A DNA stretch of 64,000 nucleotides, from NCBI GenBank assembly GCA_024291935.2, contig JAGTYA010000026.1, positions 4,940,001-5,004,000 on the forward strand. The letters run 5' to 3'. Positions within the stretch are counted from its first letter, which is position 1. Each line of letters begins with the position of its first letter. The position numbers were made by a program, and so were the translations under genes. The notes beneath the pieces are model-generated. The model saw only the letters and a program-made list of their open reading frames with translations. It was not told where the DNA came from and did not search any database. Shown here piece after piece: positions 1 to 10,620 of the stretch. This stretch comes from Okapia johnstoni. Its lineage: Eukaryota > Chordata > Mammalia > Artiodactyla > Giraffidae.

Positions 1-374
1 CCAGGGTGCGGTGGCCACGCACAGAGTAGTGAGTCTCTTAAAGGAGAAGGCAGAAGTGGCAAGCCCACCGCGGCCAGGCTCAGGAGCCGGGCACTGCCCG
101 CTTGCCCACGACACCGCACAAGCCCGGGAATCAAACGGTGCCGAGTAAACTCACGCCGATGCCGGGCAGTGCCAATGCGACCAGAACAAGCTTCAGACAT
201 CCAAGGAGGCAACTTTTTATTAAAAATTCATTTAACTTATTCCAGTGCTTTGAATGGACACTAAATAAAGCGATATAGAGATAAATATACCTAATCAGAA
301 AGTCTCCAACACCACAAACCTGCTTAAATATAGAAAAGACAAACAGTCTTATTCTTTTTATTTTTTGGATGTTG
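1..374. other. No gene; unclassified intronic DNA
   Basis: The first about 180 bp are GC-rich and the remainder AT-rich. I see no exon, recognised repeat or RNA gene. Confidence 0.5.
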
Positions 375-525
375 ACCATTTTTAAAGTCCTTATTGAATT
401 TGTCATAGTATCGCTTCTGTTTTATGTTTTGCGTTTTGGCCGTCAGGCATATGAGATCGTAGCTCCCCACACCCCCGGCATTGAAAGGTGAAGTCTTAAA
501 CACTGGACCACCAGGGATGTCCCTA
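375..525 (-). mobile_element. CHR-type SINE (minus)
   Basis: The complement ends with the characteristic CHR tail (CAGAAGCGATACTATGACAAATTCAATAAGGACTTT) and contains TGGTCCAGTGTTTAAGACTTC. The element is diverged. Confidence 0.8.
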
Positions 526-870
526 AAAGTCTTATTTTTAGTTAAGAAATTTTTCTAGATTCAATTTTAACAAGCGATACAAAAGAACTAAGATATCTCT
601 CAAGGGGGCAACCTTAAAGGGGCAGTGGTCTCTTAATGCTTAAACTCCTGAAAACTCATTAACAGCATCTGTCACTCAGCTTCCTATTCTGCAGTTGTCA
701 TTCAAAAGCACACAAGCTTTCTTTTTTAGCATAAAAATCCTTCTCCCACCACTTCCACTATTTCTGCATGATTGAAAATGTTCTACACTATTTTGAAAGA
801 TGATACAAACTACGAATGAAGAATGCAGGTGTCAGGCCCCCCTGTGACGTCGCAGTCTGGGCTGTGGAAG

Positions 871-1165
871 TTGTTGTTTGGTCGCTCAGTCATGTCTGCC
901 TCTTTGCGATCGCATGGACTACAGCATGCCAGGCGTCCCTGTCCATCATCACCTCCCAGAGTTTGCTCAAACTCCTGTCCATTGAGTCGGTGTTGCCATC
1001 CAACCATCTCATCCTCTGTCATGCCCTTCTCCTCCCACCTTCAATCTTTCCCAGCATCAGGGTCTTTTTCAATGAGTTGGCTCTTCATATCAGGTGGCCA
1101 AAGTATTGGAGCTTCAGTTTCAGCATCAGTCCTTCCAATGAATATTCAAGGTTCATTTCCAAGAG
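871..1165 (-). mobile_element. BovB LINE 3' end (minus)
   Basis: Its complement reads the C-terminal BovB frame (EYSLEGL..., LGKIEG, WLDGIT, RLSD-like end). It is a 5'-truncated copy containing the 3' end only. Confidence 0.85.
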
Positions 1166-1275
1166 GTGGGGAGGTGTTATTTGGGCCCAAGACGTCACAG
1201 TCAAGTGCATCTGAGATTCGCTGGGTTTCTTGAAGTAAAACAAAGGCCAGCTTTATTTATAGCAGGCCATCTTAG

Positions 1276-1468
1276 CATCGTAGGCAGCTCAAATGGTAAA
1301 GAATCTGCCTGCAATGCAGGAAACCTGAGTTCGATCCATAGGTTGGGAAGATTCCCTGGAGAAGGAATGACTACCCACTCCAGTGTTCTTGCCTGGAGGA
1401 GCCTGGCAGGCTACAGTCCATGGGGTTACAGAGTTGGACATGACTGAGCAACTAACACTTTCACTTTT
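1276..1468 (+). mobile_element. Bov-tA SINE (plus), TSD CATCTTAG
   Basis: It has a tRNA-Glu-derived head (GGTAAAGAATCTGCCTGCAA) and the BovB-derived tail ending GACTGAGCAACTAA. The direct repeat CATCTTAG at 1268-1275 and 1469-1476 marks the insertion. Confidence 0.9.
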
Positions 1469-1505
1469 CATCTTAGAATACAGACCTCAGAAATATGGGT
1501 TCTAG

Positions 1506-1665
1506 GACTTCTCTAGCAGTCCAGTGGTTAAGACTTCACCTTCCACCCAAGGGGGTATGGGTTCAATCCCTGGTCAGGGTGAGGGTCCCAGACCTCACGG
1601 CCAAAAAAACAAAACATAAAACAGAAGCGATATTGTAGCAAATTCAAAAGACTTTAAAAATGGTC
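1506..1665 (+). mobile_element. CHR-type SINE (plus)
   Basis: GGACTTCTCTAGCAGTCCAG head, GGTTCAATCCCTGGTC B-box and the typical ACAGAAGCGATATTGTAGC tail. It is inverted relative to the copy at 375-525. Confidence 0.85.
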
Positions 1666-1669
1666 ACGA

Positions 1670-2266
1670 AAGTCTTTAAAAAAGAAACACCGGTTCTAAG
1701 TCGGGGAGTCGGAGGGCCCCACACTTGGCCCCAGAAGCCTTCTGTCATGTTGCAGGACAGGCGTTCAACAACCCAGAAAACACAACCAGGGTAGAGTCTT
1801 GGATGCGGGCAGGAGTTCAGGACACAGTAGATTTAGGAGCCAGAGGGAGTAAGGATGGCTAAGATCCACTCCCCAGGCAGGCGAGGCCTTGGGCATCCTC
1901 AGGGCCTCTGCACACCAGACACCAGGCCAGAAGCAGAAGGAGGGCATGAAGACATCTGTCCCCCAGGCCCTCAGACTGGGTGGCCCATGGGAGGTCTCAG
2001 AGGAGACCATGGACTCGGAGGAGACGGATCTGCCTGGAGAAGTGCTCACCTTGGACAGCAGAGGAGAAGGCTAATGCCAGCTCAGCGGCAGCGTGGGACG
2101 CCAGGCCAAAACGTTTCAACTCTAGACACCGAGAAACCAGTGCACATTTTCTTAAAAAGGGGAGGACGTAATGAAACTAGCTTCAGAAAAATTAATCTGG
2201 CCAGAATGAAAGATAATGGGCAAGGGGAAGGCTCTGGAAAGTTGAGACCAACTAGAAGCAAGGCTT
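1670..2266. other. No gene; unique intronic DNA
   Basis: GC-moderate sequence with short chance frames only. No splice-bounded exon or known repeat was recognised. Confidence 0.45.
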
Positions 2267-2267
2267 C

Positions 2268-2462
2268 CCAAGTGACATGAGAATCCGCCTGCCAAGCTAA
2301 GGGATGCAGCTCTGATCTCTGGGTCAGGAAGATCCCCTGGAGGAGGAAATGGCAAACCACTGCAGTATTCTTGCCTGGACAGTCCCATGGACAGAGGAGC
2401 CTGGCGGGCTCCAGTCCAAGGAGTCACAAAGAGTCAGATACCACTTAGGGACTGAAGAACAA
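2268..2462 (+). mobile_element. Bov-tA SINE (plus)
   Basis: AGAATCCGCCTGCC head, GGAAATGGCAAACCACTGCA and CCCATGGACAGAGGAGCCTG body. The tail is diverged. Confidence 0.9.
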
Positions 2463-3719
2463 CTTGGAGCTGATGTAATCCTCTACCCGGAATCTCGTCT
2501 TCCATGGGGCCCTGTGAGGGCCCGGGGGGGAGGCCTCAGAGCCAGGAGTCTGGGTACGGGAAGGAATGGAGACAGACCACATCCAGAGAGGAGAGGAAGA
2601 ATGGGCACCAAAGTGCCCCCCACTTCCCGTCTGAGTAGAGAGGAGTCAGGGCAGGCAACTGAGATGGCGCCACCACACCCCAATCCCCCAGCCAGTCTTC
2701 TTTGGGGAACCAAGCTCACTCTGGGGAAAATTCAGAGCAATGGCCTTCCCCAGTGAATGCTAGCTCAAGAACACGCCTTGCTAGGAACCAGCTTATGGGG
2801 AAGGCATCCCCTCGCTCCCATCGAGGACGATGCCTGCTCATTTCAGGGCGGAGTCCAGGGTGGCGGCTGCCCACAGAGGCAGGTCTGGAAGGCCCCCAGG
2901 CCCCTGCACTCACGTGTCTGGGCCAGGGCCACACACTCAGGCGGCCTTTAATGCCCATTGAGCAATTTCCTGAGAGTTCTGCTAGGCGGGTACCGCCTCC
3001 CCATCTAGGTTAATAGAGGGGTACAGCCCAGGGAAGAAATTAAAGTTGCTCACATTTTGTTCTGGAATGAACGAGGGCAGGAGAGCAATCATTTAAGAGG
3101 TAATTATATTTGCCTCCGGGCTGGCGCTGGAATTAGTTGCACTAGAGCTTGTTTCCCCAGCGGACGCAGGCGGGAGGCGGGCAGCAGGAGTGGCCCAGGC
3201 CATCCGGCAGACACACGGCCTCTGAAGCGCTCCGCGTGCTAACGGGAACCAAAAATGTGAAGACCAGCTTCATCGTGGCCGCACACGAATCTCTGCCACA
3301 GCCGGAGACCAGACTGCTTGTCGGAGCCACGTCTAAAGCCCAGCCCTCTGACACCCATCGAATGTCACCAGTTACTGTCCCCAGATCAAGAGAGCAAAAG
3401 ATAGAATCTCATAGATGACTGTGAAGTTTATTCCCAAAGAATAAACGCACAAGAAGAGTCAACACAGTTTCTCCAAAAGAACAGTGGAAGGGTAATTTCA
3501 CAATCGACCTCAAAATATACAATGATGCTGCAGAGATTAAAAACAGCAGCAGGCTGGTACAGAAAAACACCGGTGGGTCAAGAGAGGAGGGAAGGTTCCA
3601 GAACAAGGAGGCAAGCACCTGAGAACACTGCAGGTGAAAAAGTGGCATTTTACATGAATGAGGGTTAAAGCTAGATAAGCCACACCATTCACTCCCTGTC
3701 CCCTCACTGGGGGGCAGGG
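2463..3719. other. No gene; unique intronic DNA of LRP5
   Basis: No recognised coding sequence. An AT-rich block around 3060-3120 sits between GC-richer flanks; it might be an intronic regulatory element, but nothing in the sequence proves it. Confidence 0.4.
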
Positions 3720-3724
3720 GTGGA

Positions 3725-4298
3725 CAATTCAGATCCCTACCTCATACCATATATCCCCAAAACCATAACCACACACACAAAAAAAACCAAGAATAATGTC
3801 TGCATATAAAACAAAATAATAACAGTCCTGGAAGAAAATAAAGGAAGATGCATTTATCACCTAGGGGTAGAGAAACAAGGCATGGGACCCAGAATCCATG
3901 AGAATAGATTGAGTTTTATTACATGGAACTTTCTGATGTTTCTGGAATAATAAACCACTAAAAGCAAAGGTGAAGGACTAACTACAGACCAGAAGAAAAA
4001 TCTGGAGCAAATATATTAAAGAATTCATGTCCGTACCAAATAAAGAGTTCCTACAAATCAGTCGTGAAAGTGAAAGTAGCTCAGTCATGTCCAACTCTCT
4101 GTGACCCCATGGACTATATCGTCCATGGAATTCTCCAGGCCAGAACATTGGAGTAGGTAGCCTTTCCCTTCTCCAGGGGATCTTCCCAACCCAGGGATCG
4201 AACCCAGGTCTCCCACATTGCAGGCAGACTCTTTACTAGCTGAGCCACAAGGGAAGCCCACAAATCAGTAGAGTTCCTACAAATCAAGAGGAACTAAA
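3725..4298 (+). mobile_element. L1 fragment interrupted by a Bov-tA SINE
   Basis: L1 ORF2-terminal sequence of the AAAGAGTTCCTACAAATCA type. A minus-strand Bov-tA interrupts it at about 4064-4260. Confidence 0.65.
4064..4260 (-). mobile_element. Bov-tA SINE (minus) inside L1
   Basis: The sequence reads AGCTCAGTCATGTCCAACTC ... GAGCCACAAGGGAAGCCC. The repeat ACAAATCAGT lies on both sides (near 4053-4062 and 4259-4268), consistent with a target-site duplication. Confidence 0.9.
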
Positions 4299-4945
4299 GA
4301 GCCTCTTGATGAGGGTGAAAGAGAAGAGTGAGAAAGCTGGCTTAAAATCCAACACTCAAAAAATTAAGATCATGGCATGACTTCATGGCAAAGAGATGGG
4401 GAAAAAAGTGGAAGCAGTGACAGATTTTCTTTTCTTTGGCTCCAAAATCACTGCAGATGGTGACTGCAGCCATGACATTAAAAGATGCCTGCTCCTTTGA
4501 AGGAAAGCTATGACAAACCTGGATAGTGTATTAAAAAGCAGAGACATCACTTTGCTGACAAAGGTCCTTATAGTCAAAGCTATGGTTTTTCCAGTAGTCA
4601 TGTACGGATGTGAGAGTTGGACCATAAAGAAGGCTGAGCGCCGAAAAATGGATGCTTTCCAATTCTGGTGCTGGAGAAGACTCTTGAGAGTCCCTTGGAC
4701 TGCAAGGAGATCAAACCAGTCAATTCTAAAGGAAATCAGTCCTGAACATTCATTGGAAGGACTGATGCTAAAGCTGCAGTTCCAATACTTTGGCCATCTG
4801 ATGTGAAGAGCCGACTCATTGGAAAAGACTGATGCTGGGAAAGATTGAGGGCAGGAGAAGTGGGTAACAGAGAATGAGACTGTTGGTTGGCATCACCAAC
4901 CCAATGGACATGACTTTGACCAAATTCCAGGAGATATAACAAATC
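4299..4945 (+). mobile_element. BovB LINE fragment (plus), C-terminal RT region
   Basis: Encodes remnants of the region after the BovB reverse transcriptase core: TNLDSVLKSRDITLLTK, MVFPVVMYGCESWTIKKAE, LRVPWTARRSNQSILKEISP. Frames are broken near 4380 and 4806. Confidence 0.9.
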
Positions 4946-4949
4946 AAAG

Positions 4950-5530
4950 GGTGTTATAATTTTTAACCAAATTGATTTTAAAAAATAGAATCTGGTAATT
5001 TCTAGCAACAGAGGGGAGAGGGGAAAGTGTGTACCCTCAGAGATGCCTGATAGGGTAGAAACTGGTGTAGCCTTTTTGGAGAAATTTGTCATTATCTTTA
5101 AAATTGTATAAATGGATCTACTCTTTGATGAGGAAGGTATCATACAAAAGAGCTTATACACAGGTGCACAGGTACATATGCAGTGTTATTTGCTGTGTCA
5201 TGACCTGTAATAGTAAAAAAACCTGGAAAAACATATATGTTCCTCAACTGGGTAAAAGCCATGAAATATGGTGTCCACATACTAGGAAATGGGCTTCCCT
5301 GGTGGCTCAGATGGAAAAGCATTATCCTGCAATGCAGGAAACTTGGGTTCGATCCCTGGGTTGGGAAGATCCCCTGGAGGAAAGCATGGCAAACCACTCC
5401 AGTATTCTTGCCTGAAGAATCCCTATGGACAGAGGAGCCTGGTGGGCTACAGTCCATGGGGTCTCAAAGAGTCGGACATGACTGAGCAACTAAGTACTAC
5501 ACTACATACTAGGAAATACTACTTAGCTTT
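4950..5530 (+). mobile_element. L1-like 3' region hosting a Bov-tA SINE
   Basis: Sequence resembling an L1 ORF2 end (AGTAAAAAAACCTGGAAAAA..., CCTCAACTGGGTAAA). It is split by the SINE at 5291-5503. Family assignment is tentative. Confidence 0.5.
5291..5503 (+). mobile_element. Bov-tA SINE (plus), 14-bp TSD
   Basis: Full-length head-to-tail copy from GGGCTTCCCTGGTGGCTCAG to GACTGAGCAACTAAG. Perfect target-site duplication ACATACTAGGAAAT at 5277-5290 and 5504-5517. Confidence 0.95.
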
Positions 5531-5824
5531 TAAAAAAGACTGAAAATCTAAAAGTAAAGATACAGAAAACATTAGTCATTAGTGATACAATAGCAAATGA
5601 AAACAAGAAGATTATAGGGTGACAGGATTTATGTAAAACATGAGTACATGTTCGAAACCAAACACCACGTTAAACTAGGTGTCGGAGGTATGGTCACCGC
5701 TGAGGGGAGAAAACGGGCCCTCAAGAACACTGGTTTCCACAGAAAGAGGAACCACATAGTTAAGCGTTTAAGCTGTTTGCATGTATTCATGTATGTCCTG
5801 CATTTTAATATATACATATTTGTA

Positions 5825-6335
5825 AAAGGAAGTGGCCAACAAGCATGTATGAAGATGTTCAACATCATCAGCCACCAGGAAAACGTAAGTCAAAACCGCA
5901 GTGGGGTACCACTTCACACCTGCCGGGCTGGTGGGGCCTGAACAGAGGGTCAGCCCTCACCAGCGCCGGCCAGGATGGGGCGAGACTGGGACCCGTGTAT
6001 GTTGCTGGCGGGGGGCGGGGGGGATGTAAAACGGTACAGCTGCTATGGAAGATGGCTTCACAGCTCCTCAAAAATGAAATACAGAATGGCCGTAAGATCC
6101 AGCAATTTCACTTTTCTGGGTAAATCCCCACAAAGTGAAAGCAGGGCCTCATACAGATCCTCGCACACCTATGTTCACAGCAGCATTCTTCATAACAGCC
6201 GAAGGTGGAAACAACCCCAAGTGTCCATCAACAGGAGAGCGGATAAACAAAGCATTAAAATAAGCCAGACATGAAAGGACAAATATCATGATTCCACAAA
6301 AGAGAGAAAGGCAAAGTCACAGACACAGCAGAGCA
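5825..6335 (+). mobile_element. L1 3' end (plus)
   Basis: Typical mammalian L1 ORF2/3' end: GCATGAAGATGTTCAACATC-like, GGGGTACCACTTCACACC, TATTCACAGCAGCATT-like, AAACAACCCCAAGTGTCCAT. Degenerate, with no intact frame. Confidence 0.85.
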
Positions 6336-6342
6336 GAAGACA

Positions 6343-7306
6343 GGTTCAGTTCACTTCAGTCACTCAGTCGTGTCCGACTCTTTGTGACCCCATGGACTGC
6401 AGCACGCCAGGCTTCCTGGAGCTTGCTCAAACTCATGTCCATCGAGTCAGTGATGCCATCCAACCGTCTCACCCTCTGTTGTCCCCTTCTCCTCCAGCCC
6501 TCAATCTTTCCCAGCATCAGGGTCTTTTCCAATGAGTTGGCTGTTCCCATCAGGCAGCCAAAGTTTTGGAGTTTCAGCTTCAGCATCAGTCCTTCCAATG
6601 AATATTCAGGACTGATTTCCTTTAGGACGGACTGGTTTGATCTCCCTGCAGTCCAAGGGACTCTCACGAGTCTTCTCCAACACCACAGTTCAAAAGCATC
6701 AATTCTTTGGTGTTCAGTCTTCTTTATGGTCCAACTCTCATATCTATACATGACTACTGGAAAAACCATAGCTTTGACTAGGCGGACCTTTGTCAGCAAA
6801 GTAATGTCTCAGCCCTTTAATATGCTGTCTAAGTTTGTCATAGCTTTTCTTCCAAGGAGCAAGTGTCTTTTAATTTCATGGCTGCAGTCACCATCTGCAG
6901 TGATTTTGGAGCCCAAGAAAATAAAGTCTGTCACTGTCTCCATTGTTTCCCATCTATTTGCCATGAAGTGATGGGACCAGATGCCATAATCTTCATTTTC
7001 TGAATGCTGAGTTTTAAGCCAGTTTTTTCATTTTTCACTCTCCTCTTTCACTTTCATCAAGAGGCTCTTTAGTTTCTCTTGGCTTTCTGCCATAAGGGTG
7101 GTGTCATCTGCATATCTGAGGTTACTGATATTTCTCCCAGCAATCTTGATTCCAGCTTGTGCTTCATCCAGCCCTGCATTTCGCATGATGTACTCTGCAT
7201 ATAAGTTAAATAAACAGGGGAACAATATACAGCCTTGACACACTCCTTTCCCAATTTGGAACCAGTCCGTTGTTCCATGTCTGGTTCTAACTGTCGCTTC
7301 AGTTTA
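6343..7306 (-). mobile_element. BovB LINE (minus), RT to 3' end, truncated
   Basis: Nearly 1 kb of BovB in antisense. The complement encodes QGCILFPCLFNLYAEYIMR, then LRYADDTTLMAES with an intact YADD catalytic motif, and then the C-terminal region to KSRTRLSD. The 5' end is cut at 7306 and a frameshift lies near 6960-7028. Confidence 0.92.
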
Positions 7307-7369
7307 ACCGCTAGAAAAACTACACCAGGCAAACTGAAAGTACTAAAAAAATCTACAATGAATTAAATA

Positions 7370-7586
7370 TTGTTTTTGTTGTCTAGTCGCGGTCACGTCC
7401 GACTCTTTGCGACCCCATGGACGATAGCCCACCAGGCTGTTCTGTCAATGAGATTTTTTTCAGGCAAGAATACTGGAGTGGGTTGCCATTTCCTTCTCCA
7501 GAGGATCTTCCCATGCCGGGGATCAAACCTATGTCCTCTACATCGCAGGCAAACTCTTTACCGCTGAGCCACCAGGGAAGCCCCAG
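7370..7586 (-). mobile_element. Bov-tA SINE (minus)
   Basis: CACGTCCGACTCTTTGCGAC ... GAGCCACCAGGGAAGCCCC, with all parts present. Confidence 0.92.
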
Positions 7587-7897
7587 TGAATCTGATACCA
7601 ACCAAGAAAGCAAATAAGAAAATACCCAGAAAGTACAGTATCTCCCACCCCTACAAAATGGTTCAGAGGCAACATCATCATGACAACCTCCCAGGGGTTG
7701 CAAGAGAGATCCCGAGAGAAAGGGACAGAGGACCGTGGACATGTGCCTCCGGGCACCGATGCAATCAGAACCTGAGGCTCCAGCCCCACGTGGAGCCTGA
7801 GGTCAGCTGGCCCGCAACACCTCTCCGCTTCTCCCAGCCTCCCACTGGAGGAGGGTGTTTGGGACAGACCCTCGTGCTCTTTTAAAAGGAAACGGCT

Positions 7898-8201
7898 GGG
7901 GCTTCCCTGGTGGCTCAGTGATAAGGAATCTGCTGCCAGTGCAGGAGACACAGGTTCAATCCCTGATCCGGGAAGATCCCACATGCCTGGGAGAAACTAA
8001 GGCCATGTGTCACAAGTACCGAGTCTGTGCTCTAGAGCCTGGGAGCCACAGCTGCTGAAGTTCAAGCACCCTAGAGCCTGTGCTCTGCAGCAGGAGAGGC
8101 CCCCTCAATGAGAAGCCTGCACCGCAGCTAGAGAGTGGCCCCCACTCGCCAGAACTAGAGAAAAGCCTGTGCAGCAAAGATGACCCAGTGCAGCCCAAAT
8201 A
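7898..8201 (+). mobile_element. CHR-type SINE joined to the RPL23A retrocopy
   Basis: A tRNA-derived SINE starting GGGGCTTCCCTGGTGGCTCA, with the long CHR-2-like body (CTAGAGCCTG..., GAGAAGCCTGCACC..., AACTAGAGAAAAGCC). It ends in GACCCAGTGCAGCCCAAATA, where such elements normally run into an AAATAAATAA tail. Here it passes straight into RPL23A. Candidate target-site duplications AAAAGGAAACGG (7884-7895) and AAAAAGGAACGG (8552-8563) flank the SINE plus retrocopy as one unit. Confidence 0.8.
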
Positions 8202-8534
8202 TCCTCAGAAGAGCGCCCCTAAGAGAAACAAACTTGACCACTATGCCATCATCAGATTCTCCCTCACCACCAAGTCAGCCATGAAGAAAATAGAATTCAT
8301 TGTGGATGTCAAGGCCAACAAGTACCAAATTAAACAGGCTGCGAAGAAGCTCTACGACACTGACATGGCTAAGGTCGATACTCTGATCAGGCCTGACAGG
8401 GAGAAGAAGGCCTATGTTCGACTGGCTCCTGGCTATGATGCTTTGGATGTTGCTGACAAAATTGGGATCATCTAAACTGAGTCCAGCTGGCTAATTCCAA
8501 ATATAAAAGTTTTCACCATGTAAAAAAAAAACAA
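8190..8534 (+). pseudogene. RPL23A: RPL23A processed pseudogene, 5'-truncated
   Basis: This is a retrocopy of ribosomal protein uL23 (RPL23A) mRNA. It encodes the C-terminal half: [52 protein letters not shown] and [13 protein letters not shown], with the stop at 8473. It lacks introns and ends in an A-rich tail from 8522. The N-terminal basic region is missing. An 18-bp in-frame deletion between 8295 and 8296 removes six residues (DNNTLV) of the ribosomal core fold. Several substitutions follow (D to G, N to D, H to Y). The 5' end abuts a CHR SINE with no spacer and shares GCAGCCCAAATA with it at 8190-8201. It is non-functional as a ribosomal protein. Confidence 0.93.
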
Positions 8535-9250
8535 ACCAAAAACAGCTTAACAAAAAGGAACGGGACTCCCCCTGCACCGTGTCCTTCCCATAATGGACCG
8601 TCTGGAAGGCGGCTTTCTCCTCGTAGACGCTGCCTTCTTGAACCCCCGCCAGCACCCCAAAAAAACACATGCCATCCTCCCCATTTTGCAGATGAGGAAA
8701 CTGAGTCCCAGAGCTAACAAACCACTTCCCAAGCTGGAGAGAGAGTGGACAGCAGCCCACAGGAGCAGAGGGGCCCCGGGGCCAGCTCTCCGTGTCACTG
8801 CCGTCCCCACTGGCCTCCACATGTCAGCAGCGCTCTGACCCGCAGTGTCCCCAGGGCGCCTGCAGGGTGGATAGCCCAATGCTTCCTGCACAAATATATC
8901 CCAGACCCAGCAGAGGAAGGGGCTGGACACAGCCCCCACTCCCATAGAGCCTCCCCATTCTGAGAGCGTGTGACCATCCCAGAGGCCTTGTAAGCCACAA
9001 ACGTCCAGCTCCTTCCAGGGCTTCTGTGATATTGAAGTATTAAGTCCACTAGGTCCACCTCCCAGTGTCCCTCACCCCACCAGAGGCCAGCACTGGTGTG
9101 TCCCCCAGCCAAGCTCCCTTCACCATGGGCTCTCCCATCTCTGAAGCTAATGTGGTCATGTCCCCAGCCCAGCTTTGCTGTCCAAACCCCATGGGGACAA
9201 TGGGCTCCCAGCCCGTGCCTGCTGGAAAAGTACCCACGCAAGGTCAGCCC
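8535..9250. other. No gene; unique DNA with a MIR remnant
   Basis: CATTTTGCAGATGAGGAAAC at about 8680-8705 marks an old MIR SINE. Nothing else was recognised. Confidence 0.5.
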
Positions 9251-9254
9251 ATCA

Positions 9255-9645
9255 GCGGGTGGACGGATGAGCAGATGTGCTCTGTCCACGCGACGGAAGG
9301 CTGTCCAGCCGTGAAAGGAGCAGGGCACTGTCCCAAGCTACAGCGTGGACACACCTCGAAAGCATTCTGCTAATTATGAAGCCAGAGGCAACAGGCAGCC
9401 CAGCCTGTGAATCCCTGCGGACGAAGTATCCAGAACAGGCAATTCCATAGAGACCTGGGGTAGGGGGATGGGAAGTTTAAAGGGTGCAGGGTTTTATTCT
9501 GGGCCAAAGGAAATGTTTCGTATCTTGACAGAAGGGGTGCTTGTACATCATTGCAAATGTACCACTGAATTGTCTCCTTTAAAACGATTAGTTTTATGTG
9601 ACATGATTTTCACCTCAATTTAAAAAAAGAAAAAAAAAGATCAAT
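9255..9645 (+). mobile_element. Old L1 3' end (plus)
   Basis: Diverged L1M-type end: AATTCCATAGAGACC, GCAAATGTACCACTGAATTG, TTTATGTGACATGATTTTCA, then an A-rich tail at about 9622-9640. Confidence 0.75.
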
Positions 9646-9919
9646 TCAACACCTTTCCCCCGCGTTTCCTATCTCCCTCCCCCAGCTAAAGTCTCCGGAA
9701 GCTTCCAGTGCCTTCTGGACCACATCCAGACTCTGCAGCGTGATCTGGCCTCTTTCAGCAGAGACCACCCGGTCTCTGAGGACAGGGTCCTGGGACGGAG
9801 CCCACCTCCTCCAGAGCTGCACAGTCAGCTTCTGTTTGCCTCCCTGTCAACCAGACACCCTGACAGCAAAGGCCCAGGCCTCCTCCGCCATTCTATCCCA
9901 TCCTATCCCCAGCGCTTCA

Positions 9920-10085
9920 GCAGGTACCAATAGTAACAGCATCAATAAAAGAGATGATACAAGTGCCAGGCATGTGTCAACGCACTGACCTACTGGGAGG
10001 AAGTATTGTTACGCCCATTTTACAGAAGAGACAACTGAGACACACGAAAGTGGAGTCACCTGCCCAAGCACCCCCCACAATCAAG
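9920..10085 (+). mobile_element. MIR SINE (plus)
   Basis: GTGCCAGGCATGTGTCAACG and CCATTTTACAGAAGAGACAA followed by GTCACCTGCCCAAG. These segments match the MIR core and 3' region in diverged form. Confidence 0.6.
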
Positions 10086-10427
10086 GCTCAGCCCAGTTCA
10101 CCACCACAATACCCTTCACCCAGTGCTACAGCGAAAAACAAGTCAGACAGTGGACAGGATGTTCAAGGTCCCACACAGGAGAAAAATCCAGACTGTGTGA
10201 TAAGAGCTTCTGGACCTTCCAGGCCAGAAAGATCAAGGACCTTATTACCCAACAGGCACCACAGCTCTGCCACCAACAGTTCCTCCCCCAGGCCAGGGAA
10301 GTGCTAAGGGTTTCACAGGCAGTATTTAGCACTCCTGATCCAGGTTGGGGGAGGACACCAGGTGAGGACACGGGATACACAGAAGCTAAGTAAGTTGTCC
10401 AAAGTCAAACAGCCACTGAGCTTCTAG

Positions 10428-10620
10428 ACCAGTGGTCCCCAACCTTTTTGGTACCAAAAACCGATATCATGGAAGACAATTTTTCCACAGACCTGCGGGG
10501 TGGGGAAAGGGTATGGTTTGGGGATGATTCAAATGCTTTACATTAACTGGGCACTTTATTTCTATTATTATTATTGCATCAACTCCACCTCAGATTAACA
10601 GGTATTAGATCCCGGAGATC
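10428..10620 (+). mobile_element. Non-autonomous DNA transposon remnant (hAT/MER-type)
   Basis: CAGTGGTCCCCAACCTTTTT with GGAAGACAATTTTTCCACAG is a widespread mammalian MER-class element. The exact family was not determined. Confidence 0.55.

Noticed and set aside
1276..1468. tRNA gene-like A/B boxes in Bov-tA and CHR elements (here and at all copies)
   Set aside because: These are tRNA-derived SINE heads, not functional tRNA genes; the cloverleaf is not preserved and the BovB- or CHR-type tail follows.
8080..8475. 131-codon frame as a real ribosomal protein gene or new fusion protein
   Set aside because: The first third is SINE sequence and the remainder is a truncated RPL23A with a six-residue deletion and poly(A) tail. 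No promoter is seen.
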